Source: Streptomyces xantholiticus
GTDB lineage: Bacteria; Actinomycetota; Actinomycetes; Streptomycetales; Streptomycetaceae
Direction of reading: 5' to 3'
Length of the DNA: 64,000 bases
Assembly (NCBI RefSeq): GCF_014651015.1
Contig: NZ_BMWB01000012.1
Span: forward strand, 124,001 to 188,000
Within the stretch, counting starts at the first letter, position 1; each line of letters starts with the position of its first letter. Positions 32,682 through 40,541 of the stretch are shown in pieces. Below the pieces are notes generated by a model. It had not been told where the DNA came from. It did not search any database and worked only from the letters and a program-made list of their open reading frames with translations. Made by a program: the position numbers and the translations under genes.

Positions 32682-33464
32682 TCACGGGCACTCCGTGACG
32701 CTGTCGCCCAGGTCGGCCGTGCAGTTGTCGACCTCCGTGCCCCCCTGGACGTAGTCGTTGCCGCTGACCTCGTCGACGGCGTTGATACTGTCCCGGCCCG
32801 CGCCTCCCTCCACGAAGTCGTTGCCGATGCCCGCAACCACCTGGTCGCCGCCGTTGCCACCGCTCACCACGTCGTTCCCGGCGCCCGCGTTGATGACATC
32901 GGAGCCGGCCCGGCCCTCTATCGAGTCGTTGCCGGCGCCGCCGAAGACCCGGTCCGCGCCGCTGGCGCCGGTGAGCGTGTCGTTGCCGCCTCCACCGGAC
33001 AGGAAGTCGGAGCCTTCGTCGCCTTCCAGGGTGTCGTTGGCGCTGCCGCCCTGGAGACTGTCGTCGCCCGCGCCACCGATGAGAGTCACCCCCGGACTCG
33101 CCAGGGAGGACGTGACGTTGTCGGCCTGGTCACCCGCGTTGACGACGACCTCGGTGAGGCTTCCGGCCCCCGGGCAGACGGCCTCTGTGGCGCTGACCGC
33201 GGTGCACCCGCCGAAAGCCACGATGCTGTCACCGGTGTCCCTCACCCGGATCGCATCGCCTGCCTGCCACACGGAGATGGTGTTGCCCAGGCCCACAGCG
33301 GCGGTGACCGTGACCGACGTGCCGTTCTTGCTCACCAGCGTGCCGGCCACGGCGGGTCCGGGCGGCTGGGTATCGGGGGTCGCACCCGCCGGGCCGGTGA
33401 GGCACAGCGTGAAGCCGGACACCATTGTCAGGAGCGCAATGGTGCGATGAAGCGCTTTGTCCAT
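32682..33464 (-). CDS. Secreted RTX-type calcium-binding repeat protein, paralogue
   Basis: A 260-residue exported protein and tandem paralogue of the next gene. The signal peptide spans about 1-29 (LTGPAGA). A beta-rich domain with the pair GGCTAVSATEAVCPGAG is followed by RTX nonapeptides (GGAGDDSLQGGSANDTLEGD and onward, about 125-235). The C-terminus CTADLGDSVTECP mirrors the CNRDTGDSMVNCP end of its neighbour. Repeat spacing is conserved but repeat sequences have diverged (GND against GSD and GAD), so the duplication is not recent. Confidence 0.85.
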   Translation of the reverse strand: MDKALHRTIALLTMVSGFTLCLTGPAGATPDTQPPGPAVAGTLVSKNGTSVTVTAAVGLGNTISVWQAGDAIRVRDTGDSIVAFGGCTAVSATEAVCPGAGSLTEVVVNAGDQADNVTSSLASPGVTLIGGAGDDSLQGGSANDTLEGDEGSDFLSGGGGNDTLTGASGADRVFGGAGNDSIEGRAGSDVINAGAGNDVVSGGNGGDQVVAGIGNDFVEGGAGRDSINAVDEVSGNDYVQGGTEVDNCTADLGDSVTECP

Positions 33465-34140
33465 GACCTGCCTCCTGGAAGACGTGCGGGATTGTTACTC
33501 GGCACGAAATGCCTCCGTGGCCCACTGGTGACATGGCGAAGCGGCGCTGCCCGCACGCCCGAACGGTCTTTTCCCTTTGGGCGTGTTGGGCCGTTCCACG
33601 GCCACGCGAATCGTTGTCTTGTCACCTTGTACGGGACAGCGGAATTTAGCCCGCCGGAAACGGCCTCTTACGGTGTGCTCGCCTTCCCGGCGTTCTTGAA
33701 CGGAAGTACGGCAGTGCGTGGGCTCACAGCAGAACTGGGCGTGCATTGTGGGAAACGTTGTCACACATTCCCTTCGACTGTCGGGCCTGAGTATGCCGTG
33801 TGGAGACCTTGTGGACGAGAGGGTTTAGCGCCATTGATAGGGATGCGTCTTCGAGTTACTGAGGTGCGGTGCAGGCCGCGCTTGCGGCTGGAATGCTGTG
33901 GAAAGGAACGGGTCCTGGGTGGCGAAAACACCACTCATGGCCTCCGGAGGGCAGGCAAGGGCTTCAAAGCCGCGCGGGCTCTCACTTCATGCTGCCGCGG
34001 GTCCGTCTCGCAGGGCGGCGGCCCAAAGCCGTCACGGAGGCACGATCCCGCTGAGCCGGCTGACAGCCCAGTTGCCCGAAGTGTGGTGCGCAGCAACCGA
34101 TACCGCTCCGACCCCACCGTCACGCTGGAACAATCCCCCC
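33465..34140. other. Lower-GC intergenic region
   Basis: About 676 bp without a supported gene, with visibly more A and T (especially 33600-33850) than the rest of the window. It holds the promoters of the minus-strand RTX pair and of the plus-strand ATP-grasp gene. A CACGCCC/GGGCGTG inverted repeat with an 18-base loop lies at 33554-33585. Open frames here have no protein-like content. Confidence 0.5.
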
Positions 34141-35898
34141 GTGACCACCAACGGGGTACGCATCCGGGAGGGACGGCCGGAGGAGGCCGCCGCACTCAGC
34201 GCGCTCGCGCTGCGCTCCAAGGCGCACTGGGGGTACGACGACGCGTACCTGGCGGCATGCGCGGACGAACTCCGGTTGGCGCCGGGAGACATGGCCGACC
34301 GCCGAGTGAGAGTGGCCGATGCGGGCGGTCGGATCCTGGGAGTGGCCACTTTGGACGGGGAGCCGCCCCGCGCGGAACTCGGCATGCTCTTCGTCGATCC
34401 GCCGTCGATCGGCCGGGGCGTGGGCCGGCTGCTCTACCGGCACGTGCTCGCGGAGGCCGGGCGGATCGGCTGCGACCAGGTGACCATCGCCGCCGACTCG
34501 CACGCCGAGCCCTTCTACCTCGCGATGGGGGCACGGTGCGCCGACGCCTCGCCGTCCGTGGGGCAGCTGGTCAGGATGGAGGCGTGGCCGGCCGGGGCCG
34601 GTCCCTCCTGGGTGCGGGCGTGGACGGGGGACGGGCGGTCCGTCCATCTCGGCAATGTGGCGGAGTTCCACGCCCAGTTCCCCGGCGCCGCGCTCGCGGA
34701 CGGCGTTCTGCACTACGCCTGCCTGGCGGCCTTCGCCGGCCCCCACCCCGCGCTGGTGGTGCTCCCGCTGACCGTCGAAGCGGCCTGGATCCGCGGCGTG
34801 GCCCGGCAGTTGGAATGGGGCGAGGTGGAGGTGCACTGTATCGACGCCCCTGGCGGCGCCCTGTCTCAGGCCATTCTGGACCGGCCGGCGCTGACGCAGC
34901 GGATCCGGAACGCTGGTCTGCCGGTGCTGCCCTGGGGACATACCGAGGCGGCCGAACAGCTGACCTCCGGGCCGCCCCTCCGGCTCGGTCACGAGTCGAA
35001 GGCCGCCTCCCACCGGCTCTTCCGGCGGCTGGCCCCCGCTCACCCGGGCATCCGCGTGCCCGCCCAGGAGCGGGTCCGCTCGCGGCGCGAGCTGGCGCGG
35101 GCGCTGGCGGCCCGGGCGTCGGCCGGGCTGACGAGCGTGGTCAAGGGGGAGTACGGCGTCGGAGGTTCGGCCACCTTCGTCCTGACGCCCCAGGATGTGC
35201 TGTCCGGCGGCGGCACGCGGGCTGCCGCGCGGCGGCTTCCCCGCGAGGGCCTGCTGGTGGAGGAGTACGTGGCGGGCGCCGACCTGTACCGGAACCCGAC
35301 GTTCGACGGAGTGATCGCCGAGGACGGGACGGTCCACGTCGTCGGCACGGGACTGATGGAGGTCACCGGAACGGCTTACCAAGGGGTCACCGTCGGCCCG
35401 GGCGTCCTGCCCGCGGACCTGACGGCGACCGCCATCGCGTTCGGCACGGCCGTGGGGGAGGCCCTGTCGACGGAGGGCTACCGGGGCTGGTACGACGTCG
35501 ACTTCGTCACCGACACGGCGGGTCGGCCGGCGCCCACCGAGATCAATCTGCGGCTCACCGGCCCTGCCGTCGCCTTCGTCCTCCAGGCCCGCCTCGACCG
35601 CGTGCGGGGAGGCCGACACCTGGTGCGCACCCTGGACTGCCTCCCCCTGGGCGCGCGGCTGCCCGCCCCCGCACTGCTCGAGCACCTCGACGGCCTCGCC
35701 CGCCGCTGCAGAGCCCAGGGCGCCGTCCTGCTCGCCACCATCCCCACGGCGAGCCTGGACCCCGTGCCGTACGTCGGCGTCGCCCTCGCCGCACGGTCGC
35801 GTCAGGCGCTCGACGAGGCCGAGGCGCTGGTCCGGTTCGGCAACGGCGCGCTGGGCGGCATGTTCACCGGCTCAGCGTCCGCCGCCACTTGGGCGTGA
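34141..35898 (+). CDS. GNAT acetyltransferase / ATP-grasp fusion protein
   Basis: A 585-residue two-module protein. Residues 1-150 are a GNAT N-acetyltransferase with the acetyl-CoA loop GRGVGRLLYRHVLAEA. After a linker, about 290-500 is ATP-grasp-like, with RVPAQERVRSRRELARAL, SVVKGEYGVGGSATFVL (ATP-binding lysine region), LLVEEYVAGADLYRNPT and the metal-binding EINLRLTGPA. ATP-grasp enzymes ligate a carboxylate to an amine or thiol. GTG 34141 has no good ribosome site and may be leaderless. The 3' end overlaps the convergent adenylation gene by 35 bp. The product is unknown. Confidence 0.82.
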   Translation: MTTNGVRIREGRPEEAAALSALALRSKAHWGYDDAYLAACADELRLAPGDMADRRVRVADAGGRILGVATLDGEPPRAELGMLFVDPPSIGRGVGRLLYRHVLAEAGRIGCDQVTIAADSHAEPFYLAMGARCADASPSVGQLVRMEAWPAGAGPSWVRAWTGDGRSVHLGNVAEFHAQFPGAALADGVLHYACLAAFAGPHPALVVLPLTVEAAWIRGVARQLEWGEVEVHCIDAPGGALSQAILDRPALTQRIRNAGLPVLPWGHTEAAEQLTSGPPLRLGHESKAASHRLFRRLAPAHPGIRVPAQERVRSRRELARALAARASAGLTSVVKGEYGVGGSATFVLTPQDVLSGGGTRAAARRLPREGLLVEEYVAGADLYRNPTFDGVIAEDGTVHVVGTGLMEVTGTAYQGVTVGPGVLPADLTATAIAFGTAVGEALSTEGYRGWYDVDFVTDTAGRPAPTEINLRLTGPAVAFVLQARLDRVRGGRHLVRTLDCLPLGARLPAPALLEHLDGLARRCRAQGAVLLATIPTASLDPVPYVGVALAARSRQALDEAEALVRFGNGALGGMFTGSASAATWA

Positions 35899-37804
35899 CG
35901 GCGGCGAACGCGGCGACCACGGCTGCGGCGATCATGAGCGACACGTTGAAGGTGTAGGCCAGGACGGCCTGTGCCGGCCAGTCCGTCTTGGCGGTGAGCC
36001 GGTAGAGGTTGTCCTGCGGCCACCACGCGACCAGCAGCCAGACCGCGGACAGGTGCGCCACCGTGGTGAACCAATCCGTGTGCCCGACCCGTGCCATGCC
36101 CGGCCGGCCCACCAGCAGGAGGGCCATGCCCCCGCCGAAGGACACGTTCTCGAAGAAGTACAGGAGTCGGAAATAATCCGCGTAGGGACTGGGCACATCG
36201 GACACGTTCGTCGAGAACGGCCACAGGAGGTCGGTGAAAACCCAGGCCAGCAGCGCGAAGAACGTCACGAGGAACAGGACGCCGCCCACCATGCACCCTG
36301 TCGGGGTCTGCGGCGACGCAGGGCCCACGGTCCCTCCCTTGTTGCGGAGGGTCGTGCCCACGTCGACCGGCAGGGGAACGTTCTTGCGGTCCACCTTGTC
36401 GGCCCGGGTGCGGGGCAGCGAGGGGACGGACACCACCGCATGCGGCCGTGCGTCACTGGGCAGGGTGCGGCACACGTGCCGGTGGACGTCCACCGCATCG
36501 AGCGTGCGGCCCTCGGCGGGGACCGCGTAGGCCACGACCTTGACGTCTCGCGGGTGCTTGGTCTCCACCTCGGCCACCAGACCCTCGCGTACGTCGGGGT
36601 GGCCCTGCAGCGCGCGCTCGGCGGAGGCGTACGAGCCCTGCCGGCCCAGGAACTCCAGCAGCCCGTCGTCCCGGATGCGTCCCTCGTCGCCGGTGTGGAC
36701 GCCGTTGAGGACGATGGGGCCCCGCGTGCCGGGAGCGGGCCCCCGGACGGTGAGGTAGGTCTCGGGCAGCGGGACGCCGATCAGCGAGACGGATTCGCTC
36801 CCGTGCTCCGACGGATGCCGGAGGTCCGGCAGTTCGTAGTAGGCGCCGGCGCCGAACGCCTCGGTGACGGTGTAGGCGTTGACCACGCGCACGTCGCCGC
36901 TGAGCGCCTCCTTCAGGGCGCGCTGTTCGTCGAGGTACCAGGCGTCGCCGGTGACGGTCACCAGGCGCAGCCGCGTCCTGGGGGGCAGTCCCCGGGCCGT
37001 CAGCAGCCGCGCGGTCGGCACACCGCAGGCCAGCACGGTCGCCTCTTCCTCGGCGATGAGCCGCCGCAGAGCCGTGCCGAGGGCGCCGGGGTCGTGGGGG
37101 TCATTGCCCTCGGGGAGGATCAAGGTGCCGCCGGAGCCGAGGGCACGCACCCAGCCTGCCGTGAAGTCCGCGGACTCGGGCGGGGCCGTGTGCACGTGGC
37201 GGTCGCGGGCGTCGAAGCCGTAGACCTGCTGCCAGGCGTTCCGGGCCACGGCGAGCTCATGGTGGCTGACCGGGACGAGTCCGGGCGGCCCCGTTGTCCC
37301 GGCGGTGAGAAGCACGCAGGCGGTGACGCCACGGGCGGACGGTGCGTCCTCTGAGTCGTGCGGCTGTGTTCCGCCCTCGCCCGCCGGCCCTGCTTCGGCG
37401 TCGACGCACACCACCCGCCGGTTCGGCCGGTCGCCGGCAGCTATCCGGTACAGCTCGCGGGTGAGTACGACGTAGGGATCGGCGTCCCCGAGGATGCGGT
37501 GCAGCTCCTCCCTCGGCATGGCCGGGTCGAGCGGCAGGTAGGCGCCTCCAGCCCGGAGGACTCCCAGCATGACGGCCAGAGCGGCGACCGGCTGGTCCAG
37601 CGCGACGGCGACCAGCCCGCCGTCCGGCAGGCCTACGGATCGCAGGCGGTCGGCCTCGGTCTCCACGAGACGGCCCAGTTCCCCGTAGCTGATCCGTTCG
37701 ACGCCGCACACGATCGCCTCGGTCGACGGCCTCGTCTCCGCCCATCCGGCCACCAGCTCGTCCACGTGCTGCCCGCCGACCGGCACATGATCCACCGACA
37801 TCAA
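35864..37804 (-). CDS. AMP-binding adenylation protein with C-terminal membrane module
   Basis: A 646-residue protein. Residues 1-480 form an NRPS-like adenylation domain: LLTAGTTGPPG (about 165-175, P-loop lacking the usual lysine), NAYTVTEA (309-316), TGDEGRIRDDGLLEFLGRQG (371-390) and the catalytic lysine region TRADKVDRKNVPLP (K470). The A8 hinge after GRQG does not keep the usual DxQVKIRG. No carrier protein or condensation domain follows; instead residues about 505-640 hold four hydrophobic segments (506-528, 550-567, 583-596, 611-635). It may activate a carboxylic acid at the membrane. It is convergent and overlapping with the ATP-grasp gene. Confidence 0.83.
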   Translation of the reverse strand: MMSVDHVPVGGQHVDELVAGWAETRPSTEAIVCGVERISYGELGRLVETEADRLRSVGLPDGGLVAVALDQPVAALAVMLGVLRAGGAYLPLDPAMPREELHRILGDADPYVVLTRELYRIAAGDRPNRRVVCVDAEAGPAGEGGTQPHDSEDAPSARGVTACVLLTAGTTGPPGLVPVSHHELAVARNAWQQVYGFDARDRHVHTAPPESADFTAGWVRALGSGGTLILPEGNDPHDPGALGTALRRLIAEEEATVLACGVPTARLLTARGLPPRTRLRLVTVTGDAWYLDEQRALKEALSGDVRVVNAYTVTEAFGAGAYYELPDLRHPSEHGSESVSLIGVPLPETYLTVRGPAPGTRGPIVLNGVHTGDEGRIRDDGLLEFLGRQGSYASAERALQGHPDVREGLVAEVETKHPRDVKVVAYAVPAEGRTLDAVDVHRHVCRTLPSDARPHAVVSVPSLPRTRADKVDRKNVPLPVDVGTTLRNKGGTVGPASPQTPTGCMVGGVLFLVTFFALLAWVFTDLLWPFSTNVSDVPSPYADYFRLLYFFENVSFGGGMALLLVGRPGMARVGHTDWFTTVAHLSAVWLLVAWWPQDNLYRLTAKTDWPAQAVLAYTFNVSLMIAAAVVAAFAAVTPKWRRTLSR

Positions 37805-38125
37805 GTTCCCCCTCGATTATGTGCGTTGGGAGAAGTATGACGATAAATCGTCCCGCCGGGTGGGCGATTGCCTCTCTCTGCCACCTGCAGCCCAGTGCTG
37901 GTGGTGGGCCGACGGGCCGACCGGTCGGCCTCGGGACTCGTAAGGGAGCCACGCGCGCTCAGGAGTCGGTTTCCCGATCACGGAGAAGCATCCGGGCGTC
38001 GGTGGTCCATGGGAGTCCGAGCGAATTCACGCATGTGTGTCACTGGCGCCGACGTGCCGAGGGAGTTCGGCCGGGACCGTTCCGACGAGTTGTCCGGCCG
38101 GCTCTGCGAGGGAGGATGCCGTCCG
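37805..38125. other. No recognisable gene
   Basis: A 321-bp spacer between the start of the adenylation gene and the end of the broken GH15 gene. It must hold the promoter of the former; I see no strong repeat or hairpin. Confidence 0.5.
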
Positions 38126-39946
38126 TCAGCCCAGGGAACGATCGAGGTTGAATGCCGCGCTGATCAGCGCCAAGTGGGTGAAGGCCTGGGGGAAGTTGCC
38201 CTGCTGCTCGCCGGTGTGGCTGATCTCCTCGGCATACAGGCCCACATGGTTGGCGTAGGTCAGCATCTTCTCGAAGGCCAGCCGGGCCTCGTCGAGCCGT
38301 CCGGCGCGGACCAGAGCCTCCACATACCAGAAGGAGCAGATCGAGAAGGTCCCCTCGTCACCCCGCAGCCCGTCCGGACTGGCCTGCGGGTCGTACCGGT
38401 AGACCAGCGAGTCGGACACCAGGTCCTCGGTCAGCACGTCGAGCGTCGACAGCCATTTGGGGTCGGTGGGCGCGATGAACTTGGCCAGCGGCATCATCAA
38501 CACCGACGCATCGAGCACGTCTCCGTCCTCGTGCTGGACAAACGCCCGGCGCGTCGTGGACCAGCTCCGCTGCATGATCCGCCGGTAGATCGTGTCGCGG
38601 CACTGCCTCCAGCGCGGCACGTCGGCCGGCAGGCCCCGCCGGTGGGCCATCCGGATCGCCCGCTCGATCGCCACCCAGCACATCAACCGCGAGTACAGGA
38701 ACTTCTTCCGCCCGCCCCGGGTCTCCCAGACGCCTTCGTCGGGCTGGTTCCAGTGGTCGCAGACCCAGTCCACCAGTGCGCAGACATCGTCCCACTGGTC
38801 GCTGGAGATGGGCTGCGCCCACTTGTCGTAGAGGTAGACCGAGTCGATCAGGGCTCCGTATATGTCGAGCTGGAGCTGGTGGGCGGCGGCGTTACCGACG
38901 CGGACCGGAGCGGATCCCCGATGACCTTCCAAGTGGCCGAGTTCACGCTCGGGCAGGTCGGTACGCCCGTCGATGCCGTACATGATCTGCAGTGGACTCG
39001 AGGGGTGCCCGTCGCCCGGAGGTCAGGAACGTCATGAAGGCCCCGGCCTCACCGGTGAAGCTCAGCCGCAGCAGCGCGTAGACGCAGAATGCGGCGTCGC
39101 GCACCCACACATACCGGTAGTCCCAGTTGCGCTCACCACCGTACTGCTCGGGCAGACTCGTCGTCGGGGCCGCGACGATCGCGCCGGTCGGTGCGTAGGT
39201 GAGCAGCTTGAGCGTGAGGGCGGAACGGTGCACCATCTCCCGCCACCGGCCCCGCTAGCGGCCGACAGCCAACGGCGCCAGTACGCCACCGTCGCCACGA
39301 ACTGCTCCTCGGCCTCGACGTGTGGGCATCCGCGCGGCGTCACATCGCCACCGACCTGGTCGAGCGCGAGCACCGCGGACTCGCCCTCCGCCAGCTTGAA
39401 ATCCGCGCGCACGTCCGGGCCGTCGCCCTCGACGGGCACGGTCGCGGTCAGGGCGAGCGAGATGTTCGTTGACTGGAAGACCACCACTTCGCCCAGCATC
39501 TGGAGGGTGTGCGGCTGGGCGCCGTAGTCGAATCCGGGGGCCACTCGCACCTGGAACGGGACCGATCCACGCACACACAGGACGCGCCGGATCAGCCGGT
39601 GTCGTTCGGCCTCCGCCGGTTCACCGCTCACCGGCATGAAGTCCTGAACTTCGCCGACACCGTCCCCGGTGAAAAACCTGGTGATCAGTACGTTCGTGTC
39701 GGGGAAGTAGAACTGCTTGGTCCTGGCGGGCACGGATGCGGCCAGTTCGAACGATCCGCCGCGGTCCGCGTCCAGGATCGAGGCGAAGACACTGGGAGAA
39801 TCGAAATCGGGGCAGCAGTACCAGTCGATCGTGCCGTTGGTCCCCACCAGCGCCACACTCCCCAGGTCCCCGATCAGGCCGTGCTCGGAGATCGGAAGGT
39901 AGCGGGGTCCCTCGGGTGCCTTCTGGTGGCTTGACGTATCGACCAT
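38126..39946 (-). pseudogene. Glycoside hydrolase family 15 (glucoamylase/trehalase-like), frameshifted
   Basis: The protein starts at ATG 39946 with the GH15 N-terminal domain (ISEHGLIGDLGSVALVGTNG). It reads in frame to about 39262 (YWRRWLS), then shifts frame; the continuing frame has a TAG just before RGRWREMVHRSALTLK. It continues to about 39010 (FMTFL), where a short loss and a second shift occur before SPLQIMYGIDGRTDLPERE, and then runs to the normal C-terminus at 38126. Two frame breaks, a stop and a small deletion point to a pseudogene rather than one sequencing error. Intact relatives cleave alpha-glucosides or trehalose. Confidence 0.82.
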
Positions 39947-40541
39947 CGAGGCAGCCTCCCTGAGCCGGGCTGCGTACTGCCGTTTCCAGCCTAGGCGTGA
40001 TCGAGCACGTCGGTCCGCTCCAGTGGGTCCGGGGAGAAAGATCGTCGGGACCGGACCACTGGTCGAGGCCCCGCGTCGCTCCGGTGGTGGCGCGGTCCGG
40101 TCCGAGGCGACGTAGGACCGTGTCCCTGGCAGCGCGAGAAGCCGCACCGGCTGGGCGTCACGAGCCGCCGACGAGACCCCAGCCCTACGAGGAACGGTCA
40201 CGGACAGACTGCCCGCGGGCGGCGGCCATCCCCGGACGGGGCCCCTCGTCGCAGGATCGAGGAACAGGACCGGAACGCGCGCCCAGTGGTCGACGAAGGC
40301 TCGCGGTGGAAGACCGGGGCCGCGAGAGCGCACTCCGTGAGCCGCTGGGTGTCCCGGGCAGGGGGAGCGCTCCACCTCCCCTCGAACGATGCCGAGGCCA
40401 CCTCGGGCGGCCCCGAGGACAAGGCCGCCGGCACTGCGGCAGCCGTCTTGGCGGGGGATTCTTCGTGGTCGTTCGGCTTGGTGCTCGCTTCGCGGATGTG
40501 GTCGGCAGTGGCACCGCTTCTGCACGGGGCCACAGACGTGG
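39947..40541. other. No recognisable gene
   Basis: About 595 bp between two minus-strand genes. Long frames exist on both strands but are arginine/proline/glycine-rich shadows without family features. Confidence 0.5.

Noticed and set aside
33554..33585. CACGCCC/GGGCGTG inverted repeat as terminator
   Set aside because: Seven-base stem with an 18-base loop, upstream rather than downstream of the RTX genes; too weak to call.
32571..35957. Very long plus-strand frame running through the RTX genes into the ATP-grasp gene
   Set aside because: It is in a different frame from the ATP-grasp protein and opposite to the RTX genes; it has no domain content.
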